Positions 11,460-22,820 of a stretch of 39,984 nt of DNA are shown one piece after another. Below the pieces are notes generated by a model. That model was given only the letters and a program-made list of their open reading frames with translations, made no database searches and was not told the origin of the DNA. The position numbers and the translations under genes are program-made. This DNA is from Perkinsus olseni (taxonomy: Eukaryota; Perkinsozoa; Perkinsida), in the NCBI GenBank assembly GCA_013115125.1, contig JABANN010000317.1, forward strand, positions 1 to 39,984, written 5' to 3'. Position 1 is the first letter of the stretch. Every line of letters begins with the position of its first letter.

Positions 11460-12400
11460 GCTGAAGACAGCCTATACGACCTGATCGGCAGGCGAGTCTC
11501 TCTGGCCGACGTAAGAGATGAAGAAGTTGTTCACGACGTGACAGGGTCCCCATGGGGCTGGAATAACGACGGCCAGGGATGGTTGGGGGTTACGAGTAAC
11601 TGTGGAACAGATATCAATCACGGACCGCTTAGAAATCCCATTGTAGTGCTACCCTGCAATGCCGTACTGCTCGATGCCGGCTGCAACAAGGCGTTCACTG
11701 AGCCGGTCACATCACCGTGAGCCACATCTTCCTGATGACGATGGTTGTGGTGACGAGGGCTCGGCTGAGCATTGAACGTCGTAGGAAACTCGACAATACG
11801 TGGTGTCATACCCTTGATGAGGGCCTCCTTGCGTTCTGACGATGAGCCCTGCCATCAGGAGGCAGTCTGCCTTCACCCTCTACCGCTCGCCGAGATGCCG
11901 ATGCACCAGCTTCGTAAGAAGGGCGTCTCGGCGAGGACCTTTCGGGCACTTCTGCACGAGAGCCGATCGGAGAAATACTCCCGGACTCAACAGTCTTGGC
12001 ATCTGAGCCAACGTCGATCCCCTACGAGCCGACGGAAAGCGACCCACCATTTCTGATATTCATAGGAGGCCTTATACAGCCAGAACTTTCGAGGACGTTC
12101 CCGTCGCCGGCCACGTCGAAGGATGCACAGCCCGTGTCAGCTCTTGAAGAGGTAACAGCTGTCGAAGATACGGCAGGGCTCGGAGTATCAAGGTGACCGC
12201 CGGGGCGGAATGGCAACTCAGAGAACCGAAACGGCGGTCGAAAAAGTGGATCCAGAGCCTGAACCAGTGTGATGCTCAGACAGAAAGAGATTGAAGCCAC
12301 TTACCCCGGTGAGAACACCTCCCAGCTCAGACTTCATATCGGAGGCTTCCTCGAAACCCACAGGCGTCGGCTCTTCGGGCATACTGTCGCCGATCTGAAA
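11460..12400 (-). CDS. Ser/Pro/His-rich protein fragment, possible Mei2-like N-terminal part
   Basis: Several consecutive exons with good junctions read on the minus strand: one ending at 12305 (IGDSMPEEPTPVGFEEASDM...), 12048-12258, 11812-12002 and one beginning at 11764 (PSPRHHNHRHQEDVAHG...). Introns of 45-47 bp lie at 12259-12304, 12003-12047 and 11765-11811, and all phases fit. A following stretch encodes VVNNFFISYV, which resembles MCNNFYISVV in the N-terminal part of Mei2-like copy 4. No RRM was found downstream, so this may be a Mei2-family paralogue that lost the RRM, or an unrelated disordered protein. Start and stop are not determined. Function unknown. Confidence 0.45.
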
Positions 12401-13791
12401 AAGGTCCGAAAACAGGAGAGCTTCTAAGTTCGTCTAAATAGAAAACTTAACGCGCGAGTCAACAACAAGGATATCGTTACCGGGCCAAAATCTTCAACGA
12501 TCCGTGCAGTATCTTGCCCGTCGCTGGCAGGCGGCACAGCTACCCCTGTGGCTTTAAACATTGAGTCCATGTGAGAAAGTATGCAACGCTCAAGAGAACA
12601 AGTTATCGCATAATAGCTCAGTCTTCAAAGCCACCCAAATCGAAGGCATGTGAGCAGCACGGAGGTTCCCCATCACGGTGATCGCAGGGGACGCATGAAC
12701 CAGAAAGGTCTCCCCTGAACACCACGCCACAGGGGGAGGAGATGACCAACCAGCAATCGTCACATATAATCGGTCAGAGCGCTGGCTTCGATGTATCACT
12801 CATTAAAGATAAAAATAAGTCATAGATTATCATCATGTCAATGGGTCGATTAGATACCACACGAGCGAGGCTCACTCAGTCGGCCAATGCACATGTCGAT
12901 GCATAACAATTCTTAGAGATCCCAAAGATGTACTCCGAATAGATATCACGCCGCTACGGAATAGGTGAGTATCATCACTAGCTACCGAGAGGCAGCTGTG
13001 GAACACCTCAACTACACTTTCTAAGCTAGACTACCCTAATACTATCACTATCGATCTAGACCACTACTCCATGCCACTGCCACGGAATTGCTCTCAGATG
13101 GAGTCACTGAGGAAACAGTCCGTCCGAGAAGCAATGAAGTGGCGAACTGCGTGAGGAGTTATGGTACAAAGTGCTAGAAGGAAGTGAGCTGAGCAATGGT
13201 GTAGACAGGAAACAAGGGCTAAGGTTGACGCGTCTTGAGGACGGCTGGCTCCTTTGGAACCTCTTCGCGACCAGAGAATATCTCCGCCCGCAGTGGAGCA
13301 GCCACCTGCCGAAACGACGTTACCATAACTGGAGCAAATACGATGTTCAAAGCAATCCACGGGTGATAAGGCAGAAGACTCGCTGCACACTCACCTCAAA
13401 AAATAATTTTCTGCTATCACGACGCAGGAACGCCACCGATTAGCCTGAAAGGGAAGTGATGGTCCCTGAAGAGCCTGTAAGAGTCTGCCTACCACGTTGA
13501 TGGGGCGAACGCCTCCATACCAATCGAAGCGACCTTCTCTCGAACGAATGCGCTAGCGGTGACACGCTGCCGGTTACGGGTGGCATAGTCCTGAGGGCAT
13601 CACGCTTGCCCGGCTCTCGAGACGCAAGGTGACGATCATCGGCGTCGGCTGGACTCACATTCATATGCTCGCGAAGCACCGCTGGTTCGAGGCCATATTG
13701 GCTCTCAGTACAACCATGCAGACCTCCAGGGCGAGCGAACTTCACCGGCCTCCCGTTGACCAAAAAAATAGGTCTCAACCTGCGTGCACCA
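12401..13791. other. no gene recognised
   Basis: Short frames only. A minus-strand frame at 13440-13778 continues past the chosen stop of Mei2-like copy 1 but is probably 3' untranslated sequence. The 5' exon(s) of the Ser/Pro-rich gene may lie here. No repeat or RNA gene was recognised. Confidence 0.3.
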
Positions 13792-14825
13792 TCAATTGTC
13801 CATTTTCGACACAGGCGAGCAGCGAAGGAGCCTCACGACGTACTCTGGGTTGTCTTCAGTGGACACAACCTTCTTGCTGTAGTGACTCAAGTTCTGATAG
13901 AAACCCTGTATAGCAGCAGGGACGACTTCAACAACCTTCCTCGATCCAAATCTGCCCAACACTCGCCCCTACGCGAAACGCATAACCGTACAAGTTGGTG
14001 AAGCCATCCACTCACCGCGAAGAAATCGAAGAACTCAGAAGCATCCTCGGCCGTTGTGAAGTTGATAAAGCAGTAACCAGCGTTGGCCATGGATACTCGA
14101 TCTGATACGCGAAAGCTTCCCAGAAAGGCCAGGAGCTCATACTCACCGATGGGCAAGTAGAAGAAGTCAAACTTCCCCTCGAAGCCAGCAAATGATATCT
14201 CCTTCATGAGCTCCCCTTGCGTATATCGATTCGGGACATTCCTTAGCACGGACCTCATTCAGTCTCCATACAGTCGTGACAGTGACTCACCTCACCATCC
14301 AAGTGGTCACTCCGCCTCGAGGAGTAGGCCCAATCTCAGCCGCCACAGGAGTCTAACAAGCATTGCGAATCAGTCGGCCACACGCACTCTATAGCGGCAA
14401 TTGAAGAGCTCATAAGTCACCTGCTGACGCCTCGGTTGGTCCAACTCCGAATACCACGATGATCTTCTAGGTCTGTTCGGGCGCCTCCGGGATGGAACTG
14501 CGACCGAGCTCCACTCAGCGGACACAGAAGCCCCACCGTTTTGCTTCTGTCGCGGAGGATGATTCTTGTGACGAGCGCAGCCGCCCCAGTCACGAGCCGG
14601 AGTGCCGAAGCTCCTCTCCGGCAGCCTCTCGCATCCGGACATCTTTAAGGACACCTAGCAATGGACACAGAGGGAAACAGGTGGTGAGACACCTCCTACA
14701 TCAACAAGCATCCGATTTATAAGAGCTTCAAGCTCGGTCGGGTCAGGCACATGTGCAGGTGGCAGCTGCAAAGGCTGCTGCTGTAGTGAGAAGTCCAACG
14801 GCGCCGCCGCATCGAAATCCGCCAT
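13792..14825 (-). CDS. Mei2-like RRM protein, copy 1
   Basis: A 263-residue protein from six exons: 14700-14825, 14421-14654, 14291-14352, 14157-14253 extended to 14147, 14016-14101 and 13792-13968; introns are 37-68 bp and the summed length is in frame. It starts MADFDAAAPLDFSLQQQP, followed by an Arg/Pro/Ser-rich segment. The RRM has SVLRNVPNRYTQGEL, FEGKFDFFYLPI and NAGYCFINFTTAEDASEFF. These match the special C-terminal RRM (RRM3) of Mei2-type RNA-binding proteins, which bind RNA and regulate meiosis or growth in yeasts and plants; the role here is unknown. The last exon carries VVEVVPAAIQGFYQNLSHYSKK, written here in part only as a motif shared by all four copies: VPAxxQGFxxNLxHY. It is the lowest-coordinate member of the tandem set. 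Confidence 0.78.
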
Positions 14826-15095
14826 GACAGGACTCGCACATGAGGAAGAGGCCGTTGAGCTCTCCGAACCATCGCGTAACTGAGAGGAAGAAGGATAGCG
14901 TGAGGTCGTCGTCTGTGATACTATACCAGGCAGTCCACCCAGGGAAGACGCATCTCAGAGCTGGGGAGCTCGGCGGGCGGGAAAGAAGACGGGGACATGT
15001 TGATCCCGAGATATCAAATGAACGGCGTGACAATCCTCATCTTGTCCCAACAGCAGAAGGCCAGCAGGATTGGGAGACGTAACACAAGTATGAGC

Positions 15096-15356
15096 TCACG
15101 GGAGAAAGGCATGTAGCCAGCGGCAACAGCCACCATCAGAGTCAGAGGTCACAGATAGATGATCAATCAGAACCAGGGATATATCGCGCGATGACGTTGA
15201 ACGAGACAAGCTGATTGCGACGTGCCCACCAGCCAAAGACACTTCGCACGAATTATCTTTCAGAACAGTGTGAAGCAAGCATCTCCCGGAACCACCGGGA
15301 GCACTCCTGCTTGGTTGTGAGTGGATAATAGCCAGCAGCAGCAGCGCCGCAGCCAC
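15096..15356 (-). CDS. possible secreted protein, first exon
   Basis: ATG at 15354-15356 begins with a hydrophobic stretch (MAAALLLLAIIHSQPS) that looks like a signal peptide, followed by a Cys-containing region (GRCLLHTVLKDNSC and DGGCCRWLHAF). A GTGAGC donor follows at about 15102. A second exon, possibly around 14950-15050, could not be placed with a consistent phase. There is no family I recognise. It might also be a chance frame upstream of Mei2-like copy 1. Confidence 0.35.
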   Translation of the reverse strand: MAAALLLLAIIHSQPSRSAPGGSGRCLLHTVLKDNSCEVSLAGGHVAISLSRSTSSRDISLVLIDHLSVTSDSDGGCCRWLHAFLP

Positions 15357-16448
15357 TAAGGAAAACTACTGCGCTGCACATGGTGCTGTGACAACACTCA
15401 GATACCAAAACAAATGCTCAGGATTTCTATAATAGCCTGCTTTAATGGCAGTGGGGGGTCAATAACGGAGAAGTCTGATGATGATGGTAATGATGTTCAC
15501 TACGACCATGTTCGCAACATAAGGATAATCGACCGAAACTCCGAGCAACAGCAGCGCACGCGTCTAAGCAGTGCAATCATAGTGAGAAGATTCGGCATCA
15601 TGCCTGGAAGTAGTAGTAGGAGGAGAAGGAGAAGCTAACTGCAACGTAGGCAGAACCGTTGACGGCGGATAGGGAAAAGTCTACTCGAATGCACTAGCCT
15701 GACAACGCAGAGGAGATCGATCAGCAATCCACAGCAGCTTGTTGCTCACCATAGTATGATACTTATCCAAATACATAATCTACATATCAGGGATCGGGGC
15801 GGGGATCCCATCGACTGAGATGAAAAGTTTCTTCGACCTAACATACCGCTTCACGTCACATGTCACCTATGGTCAAGCGGGGGTGATTGTCCAGGAGTAT
15901 TGGGAAATCAGGAGAAGGGATGGGCGAAGAAATGGGGGCGGCGATCGGCGAACTTTCCAAGACTTGATCAGGGCCTTCCATCCAGCAAAGGCCCCCAGGA
16001 CCACCATCAAACACATAGGGATCGTAAGATGCTTCCAACATCTTTCCTTCGCCCCCACTGCACAGACACGTTAATCGGCTTCGACTAGGGCAAGCACGAG
16101 CTTACGTCTTATCTACTCCAGCGAGCTTGCAAGCGTTTCTGAGTATAGCCTCGATGTCCTGGGCAAGGTGGGTGTGAGTATCCTCCTCTATCTTCTTCCC
16201 GGGGCAGGCTGAACGCTGTCTGGATCTAGCCAGGGTGTTACATAGAGTAATGTACCACTCCTCCCCCAACTTACGATTGTTTTCCCATTTCACGAGATTG
16301 CCGCAATGGAACACGAGAGAAAGAGAGTCGATACCCGTCAACAAGGAAAAGCGGGCGGAACCTGAAACAGTTCGCCTTGACAAAACAGCATACCTCTGGC
16401 AGATGGCCGTCCTCGTCGTGGTCGGCCGTGACCGCCGCGTAGAGGACC
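15357..16448. other. no gene recognised
   Basis: Only short overlapping frames on both strands, none with a recognisable motif or consistent splice pattern. It probably contains the 3' untranslated region of Mei2-like copy 2. Confidence 0.35.
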
Positions 16449-17900
16449 TCACTCTTCCTCTGAGTCACTGGAAACGGCCTTCTTGCTATAGTGCAACAGA
16501 TTGGCATCGAAGCCTTGCAGCTTAGCAGGAACAATTTCTATGATTTTCCTCGACGTTGACATTTTCAACTGCTTGCCCTGAAGGATCCACCCTTCGCTCA
16601 TTCAGCGTCCCTCACGCCCAGCCCTACGCTGAAAACATGCGTGAACAGTGATGCCACCGCCGGGGTTGTGAAGTTGATGAAGCAGTAGCCAAAGATGGCT
16701 CGAGTGCTATGGTCTGAAAAAACAACATAACTCAGCCAACATGAACAGGCGGAAGTGTACCCATCGGGAGGTAGAAGTCGAATGTCCCGCCAAAGCCAGT
16801 CGCAGTGACCTCCTCAATAAGCTCAGACTGACTGTAGCGGTTTGGAATGTGCCTGAGGAGGGTAAAGACAACGAGACGCCCCAAAAATAACAACAAGATG
16901 ATGATCATCTCACCTCATCATCAACGTCGTGACCTCCTTCTGAGCACAGACTTGCGGTGAATGCCCCAACGAAGGGTTCCCGTAATCCTGCGAAAAATAT
17001 AGTGATGAAGCATCCAGAAAACGCTGCCCTTCTCTGGGTCGAGATGCAACATCGCGCAACGGCAGCAAAGCAAGCACCATATCCGGCTTCCTTCCATCTG
17101 GTGAGGGTCGCGGCTTCTTCGACTGGAGACGCAACTTGCTCATCGGACCAGCCCCGGCATGGTCATGCAAAGCGGTTGGGCCCTGGGAGTGCGCTCCGCG
17201 ATTGTGAATGAGCTTCGCATGCGCTCTGGCGCGTTGATCGATCTGTTCACAGGTACATAGCGCACCAGGGGCTACGTTAGCCAACAGACCTCGCCCCGCA
17301 GTTGAAGAAGCACAGCAAGTAACGGCATTGACGCGGAACATCCTCACCACTGTGCGCTCTCCTCGAACTCACCGATCTCCCTCTAGCAGAGATAGGTCGG
17401 GTTCGAGTAGACCTTGAAAGAAGAAGACGGGTAACGCTGGTTCCCGGCTCAGAAGCGTGGAACCCGCATTACTCCAGTAAAGGCCTGCAAGAGCAGACGT
17501 TGCTCGGTGGTGGTGGTGGTGGTGGTGGCGAGGGTTGCACCATCCCAGCATGAGCGTCACAAGGACGCCTCGCAGGCATCACATTGGCCACCTGCCATTC
17601 AACGCGAAACCGTGGCCCCTAACCGCTCCAGTAGGGATCACCAAAGACTGCAGCACACGAAGGGAGGAGTAGATGTCCTGGAGGTCAACCTGAGGACGTG
17701 AGAGTAGGAAACAGCATATGCGCTATGCAACTGGAAGAAGGCCTCTCCTTAAAACAAGTAGCAATGACGGAGATGCGATGTACACGATAAGAGACCCACC
17801 CAGAACTCACACGTCCGCAGGTGCCGCATATGGATGGTAGCTGCGTGAGGGCGGGGCCTTCGCTGGCGCCGTCAAGATAGTGTTCAGCGGTAGAAGACAT
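16449..17900 (-). CDS. Mei2-like RRM protein, copy 2
   Basis: The start is probably the ATG at 17898-17900 (MSSTAEHYLDGASEGP; exon 17811-17900). The next exon begins at 17689 (VDLQDIYSSLRVLQSL). Middle exons are unresolved. The RRM exons are clear: 16914-16987 (...EVTTLMM), 16761-16852 (RHIPNRYSQSELIEEV, FDFYLPM), 16628-16713 (IFGYCFINFTTPAVASLF) and 16449-16577 (GKQLKMSTSRKIIEIVPA, then LQGFDANLLHYSKKAV, ending SSDSEEE and TGA). Intron positions and phases equal those of the other copies; the 86-nt third RRM exon and 129-nt last exon match copy 4 exactly. The RRM looks intact. The acidic SDSEEE tail is specific to this copy. RNA binding is inferred from the family. Confidence 0.75.
17506..17528. 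repeat. (GGT)n microsatellite
   Basis: About seven GGT units. On the minus strand they could encode a His run. It lies within the Mei2-like copy 2 gene, in the unresolved middle part. Confidence 0.85.
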
Positions 17901-18497
17901 TAAGACACACAGGGGACGTATCTATCTACCTCCCGGCGACGGGGAAAGCCTCTCTCTTGCACTGATCACGAACGAGATCTTACGAAGTCGAAGGCGTGAA
18001 CCATCGAGACCCTCGTCGACTCGGGTAGTAAAAGACAACTCTGGGACTTTTATATCAACAATACACTACGTGTGGACGGGAGCATAGTGTGGAAAAATCA
18101 GGTAGGGCAGGGAGAAACCTGGGAATCGACTCCTGCAGACGATCCTAAATGATGAGCTCTGCTAAGACCACGGTTCGCAGCAGATTTGGAAGATTCGAAG
18201 CGAGATGACCACCGAGAGTAGAGATTCGGAGTAACCCGTGCAGTAGGGCGAAAAAAGAGAGGGGAAGAATCGGAAAATGAATGGAGAAAAAGTAATAGAA
18301 TTCTGATTGATCCAGCGGTGCGATGGGGCAATAGGTCCATGCCAACAAGACGATGAGCTGAGGACAGCAGCGGTAGCAGCAGCAGCAGCTCGAGTCTCAA
18401 GGCGAAGACCTGAGATGAACCCTACACGAGAACAAGTAGGGGGGAAGGTGGAGAGTACACGAGCCAAAAGGAGCCGTATTCAAGAGAAAAGGAAGCA
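17901..18497. other. intergenic, Mei2-like copies 2 and 3
   Basis: Short frames only. Contains the copy 3 3' untranslated region and presumably the copy 2 promoter. A CAG-rich stretch at about 18365-18390 gives Leu/Ala/Gln runs in different frames. Confidence 0.35.
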
Positions 18498-20545
18498 TCA
18501 CTGGCTCGTCGTGTAAGAAGTCATTGGCCTGAAAATCAGAACCAATTCCGTCATCACCTTGACTTGAGCGCGTCTGACCTCTAGAGACACTCCCGTGTAG
18601 GGCTATATTATCATAGACACTCGTCTGGCCTCAGCGGCTGGCCGTTTACGAAGAACACCGGCTGGTACCTGATCTCACCTTGCCAGGTTCAGGAGTAGTA
18701 GTTTGAGAAGTGCCCACTCGATGTCCAGGTCACTGAAAGCCTCATTGCCGTAGTAATGGCGAAGATTGTCCTCAAAGCCTTGCAGCACAGCAGGCAGGAC
18801 TTCGGTCTTCCACCGCGACGACAGTTGTAGCGCACGCCTTCCCTGCAAGGGACCCCAAACGGTGACACAACTCCAGGAGAATTCGAGAAGAGCTCACATC
18901 GAAAGCTGCAGCGAACAACTTCATCGTGACGAAGTCTCGAAGATTCAGGAAGCAATAGCCAAAATTGCATCTCCTTTTGCGGTCTGAGCAGCAGGCGTCA
19001 CCAGGATTGACACTCGCACTCTTCGTGACTTACCAAATGGCAGATAAAAAAAGTCATACTTCCCATCGAAGCCGGCCTCCTCAATCTCCCTCATCAAGCC
19101 GCTTGGTGTATATTCATTTGGGATATTTCTGATCACAACCACGGTGCACATAGAAAAACTGCCAGAGCGAGGCCGATCGTCAGCAGCCCGTCTAGAGCTG
19201 GGCAACCGTACTGGGGTCGAGGAAAGTACGGTACGGAATACGTTTCAAACTGCCAACCTAGTACGGGTACCGAGAACTAGTACGTATTAAGTATATTGAA
19301 CAACGTATACGTGTATTACGCCGTACTTCAAGTACGGCCTACTAGTACGGTACTGGGGAACCGCTGCGACGGGCAGTACGGTTACGGAGCCGTACTCGTA
19401 CCAGTATTGTACTTCGTACTAGACCGTACCCGTACTGTCGCCCACCTCTGAGCCCGTCAAAGCTCCAATGAGCAAGAGGTCGTGTCAACCCACTGCCGCA
19501 ATCAAGTACCTCATGATGATGGTGGTGATCTCCGGCATGATGCCCGTAGCTTGTTGATAGTCTGCGGCACCACAGACCTCACAGGCCCGGCCCTCCTCCT
19601 GGCGACCGCCATCGACGAGAGCACACGAAGAGTTAAGCTCCGACGGACCGCAGGAAGTCATCGACGCATCATCAGCATCGTCGGCATCTGTGGCGAAGGG
19701 GGTTACTTTCCAGGCAAGCGTCTAGCGAGAACACCCTACTGCCGTTGCCCTGTTGAGAAGAGTCCACCACGAAGCGTCTGCCTGAACTCGATGAGCTGGG
19801 AACCGGCACGTTAACAAGATACGCCGCAGTGCCTGCGGAAATCCAAACTTCACTACTCCTCGTCATCCGGCACGACTCACCATACGCTGTACTCTTCTGC
19901 TCGACGCCATCAGCATGCCCTGCAGAGTTCTGAGCGAGACGACAGTTCTGTACCTCAAAACGTCGGCTGTATACCAACCTGATTCGGAATCGTTATCCAA
20001 CTTCCAGACCATGACATTCCATCAACGGGCTCTCGTCCTTGATCGGTCACTCCGCCGCCGCCTCCGCACGGCTGCCCTCTAGCGTTCGGCGACCAGGCCG
20101 AGAAGCGGTAGTCACCGAGAGAAGGAATTCGAATAGTAGCACCACCATCAGGCATGACATACACTTGGGCGGGCACAACGTACGGTAAGGCTACGCCTGA
20201 ACCACTTGCGATGAACTCAAATCAATCAGGGCTTACCTCCGGAACCGCCTGGAGCAGCATTCCCTTGAGCCGTACGATCCCGACTCGACATCCCGCCCCC
20301 TACACAACTTCCACTGAAGCCTGACGACAAGCAAGCTAGAAAGGGTCACCACTGCCGGGAGAGCCCTCACGCTCAGCCTGGCCCTTCAGACGGTCTCTGG
20401 AGCAACGGGAACCACCCCGATAGGGTCGGTCATCGATTCTCACAATAGCTCGATTACTTGGAGGAGGAAGCATCGGCGAAACCGCTAACACCGACACCGT
20501 TGGACTGCTACCGTGCACAGCTCCTTTTCTGATGCGCAACCCTAT
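18498..20545 (-). CDS. Mei2-like RRM protein, copy 3
   Basis: The 3' half is well defined: an RRM exon from about 19165 to 19035 (CTVVVIRNIPNEYTPSGL, FDGKYDFFYLPF), 18898-18983 (NFGYCFLNLRDFVTMKLF), 18679-18842 (GRRALQLSSRWKTEVLPA, then LQGFEDNLRHYYGNEA) and 18498-18528 (PMTSYTTSQ, stop TGA). Introns are 51, 55 and 150 bp. Unlike the other copies, the strand-1 segment CTVVVIRNIPN is continuous with the rest of the RRM exon, so the intron there seems absent. Upstream probable exons include 20000-20170 (MPDGGATIRIPSLGDYRF) and one below 20545 (PPSNRAIVRIDDRPYRGG). The start is not fixed; an ATG at 21284 (MAGDGDVDGSGDAPFNLF) is a candidate. A GTAC-rich foldback lies at 19199-19444. Confidence 0.68.
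19199..19444. repeat. GTAC-rich foldback insertion
   Basis: A 246-bp block with related inverted ends: TGGGCAACCGTACTGGGG at the left, and the inverse of TGGGCGACAGTACGGG at the right. The interior is packed with GTACGG / CCGTAC words that can pair with each other. Composition is unlike the surrounding gene. No clear target duplication was found. It lies just upstream of the RRM exon of Mei2-like copy 3, so it must be spliced out or sit in an intron if that gene is active. Confidence 0.6.
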
Positions 20546-21499
20546 GATGCGAAGAAAAAATAATAATTTTTTGGTCGAATCGGGGAACTGGAATCAGTCG
20601 TCCAGCAGCGCAACAGAAAATTACCCCAAGAGGGTGGTGGTGGTTGTTGTTGTTGTCATTAGCATGACTTTAGCTACTGTCAACTACTGGTCAAGATAAT
20701 AACTATAATGGGTTTCTACAACCTCTAGCTACCGATGGAAAAACACGCGATCTGCGTCGAAGAGCAGCGATGATTCCACCGAGAATCACCGTAAAAGAAC
20801 AGGGGGGACAGAAAAAGAAGCAGCACAGACGGCGGCGGCACTCCCACAATGGTCATCACCGGAGTTCAGAAGTCTCGGACATGATGCTAGTCCCGAAGAG
20901 CAGGTGATGGAAAATAGCAGGTCTCAATAGCAAGTGCAGTAATGACGGCTTTGACCTCGGATTGGTCGTCTAGAGGCGAAGAAGGAAGAGCAGGGGAAAA
21001 AGGCGTGTGTAGCTCCAGTGAGCAGAACTTATTACAAGTCACTGGAGAACGAGGAAGACATATTAACGGCCTGGCGCGGCCCATAGTCACTCTTAGTCCG
21101 TCGATGGCCGGACTTGAAGTGGTCATGGTGATGATTATAATCGGAGGAACGTAACAGCCAAGTTGATGACGCTTTCGATATTGCGTAAACAGCTGACCGC
21201 CTTGGATCCCGCTCAGAGGCTTTCCTGATCGAACAAGTTGAATGGAGCATCACCGGAGCCATCAACGTCTCCATCACCAGCCATCACTATCATCTCCAGC
21301 ACGGGTCTCCTCAGAACTTGAGTCGCCAGTCAGGCCAAGGGTACTCCGGTGGACGTTTTGCCGACCGGAATCATAAGCAGTCGTTACAGCGCGGCTCTCG
21401 CTATTACGTACGAACTCGACCGCGGTACCGTTGAGCCAGAACAGAGGGCGGAATCTGCCATAGGAACCCTTCTAGAAGACAAGCAGGGCCAGCCACTGC

Positions 21500-22820
21500 C
21501 TACTGCGTCTCGACATCAGCGCAGACGGCTTTGCGAGAGTAGTGTCTCAGGTTAGTTTCGAAGCCCTGTATCGTGGCGGGGACTATGGCTACGATCTTAT
21601 TAGAGGTGAACCTTCTCAGAGGCTTGCCCTGAGGAAAGCACAACAGATGACAAACTGGAGCCTCCGAGGCACTCATCATCAACAGCTGCACTGTCAGTTC
21701 ATAACACTGTAGGAAAGAGAGTCGTTATCGCAACCCTGGAGCGCGAACTCACATCAAAGGCTTTGAAGAAGCTAGAGGCAAGTTGAGGGCTGAGCATGTT
21801 GATGAAACAGTAGCCGTAGTTGGCTCTCGTCTCATGATCTGAGATCAGGCCGCCGTACCCAGCACAGTGTTCTCTTAGTGCCCATCATGACCGCACCCAT
21901 CGGCAGATAGAAGAAGTCAAAAGTGTCGGCAAACCCAGCGGTCCTGATGTCGTTGAGCAGCTCTTCCTGTACATACCGGTTGGGAATATTCCTGACACCA
22001 TCAGTACCACATTTCCGCTATATCAGAGGCCGCTACCTCATCATCAGCGTCGTTGTTGGCCTAAGGCACCGCTCTGGCAAGCCGCATATGCACGGCGGTG
22101 GCGCATGATGTCGAGAAGGCGGCCGATCCACCGATTGGTGAACCGGCGACGGTAGGACGCCACTTGGGTGCTTCAATAAAAACACGGATTTAGGCCAGAG
22201 ACTACGACTGTGCTAGAAGCTCTCCGGCAGCAAGCAACACTCCCCTACCCTGTGGTCATGGCCCGTAGGTGATACGCTTCCACAAGTACCGTGATGAGAG
22301 TTCACTGGGTGGCTCACTGGTTGCAGCACAGGAGGCGATCCCAGCGGTGCGTTAGGCTCAACAACGCTTATATAGAAGTTGTTACACATGGTGGACGGAG
22401 GGTCTGAATGAGGCAGTGCCATCGAATCGAAGTTGTGATTCCGCCCACCTTGCTGCGGTACGAGCCCGTATGGCTGCGGTGGAGGCGAACCAGCGGTCCA
22501 TCGATATTGAGGATAGCCTTGCTGTGGATGACGGCCTGAAGGCAGATCCTCATCTCGGTAGCTCGGAACTGAACACCCTACCCGATGCAGCACAATAAAA
22601 AAGATTGCCGCTGGCTTCTCCTCCGGCCTGGTGGCTCGTCATGCTGTACTGAGGAGGCGGGACGGCACCTCGACCGCGAGCAGTCGACGGCGCAGAACCG
22701 GTAATCACAACTTCTAACCATACCCGCATACTGGAAGCCTGACGCCGTACTGTAGGGCATGGCAGCTTGGCGTCCGACATCACCGCCAGAAGCGACGTGA
22801 GTCTGAACTTGGCACTCCAT
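21500..22820 (-). CDS. Mei2-like RRM protein, copy 4
   Basis: The probable start is the ATG at 22818-22820 (MECQVQTHVASGGDVGRQ). A Pro/Gln/Gly-rich N-terminal half follows (PQQGYPQYRW, PPPQPYGLVPQQGG, MCNNFYISVV). RRM exons: one ending ...TTLMM with AG near 22043, then 21897-21991 (RNIPNRYVQEELLNDI, FADTFDFFYLPM), 21753-21838 (NYGYCFINMLSPQLASSFF) and 21500-21628 (GKPLRRFTSNKIVAIVPA, then IQGFETNLRHYSRKAV, stop TAG). Introns are 58 and 124 bp in the RRM part. Exon lengths of 86 and 129 nt equal copy 2. The N-terminal exons are less certain than the RRM. It is the highest-coordinate member of the cluster. Confidence 0.75.

Noticed and set aside
13440-13778. Minus-strand frame downstream of Mei2-like copy 1
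   Set aside because: The copy 1 frame stops at 13792; the other copies end at an equivalent place, so this is most likely untranslated.
17369-17560. Poly-His protein on the minus strand
   Set aside because: The His run comes from a GGT microsatellite; no surrounding conserved coding signal.
19482-19814. Plus-strand frame of 110 codons
   Set aside because: No motif, and it lies opposite probable exons of Mei2-like copy 3.
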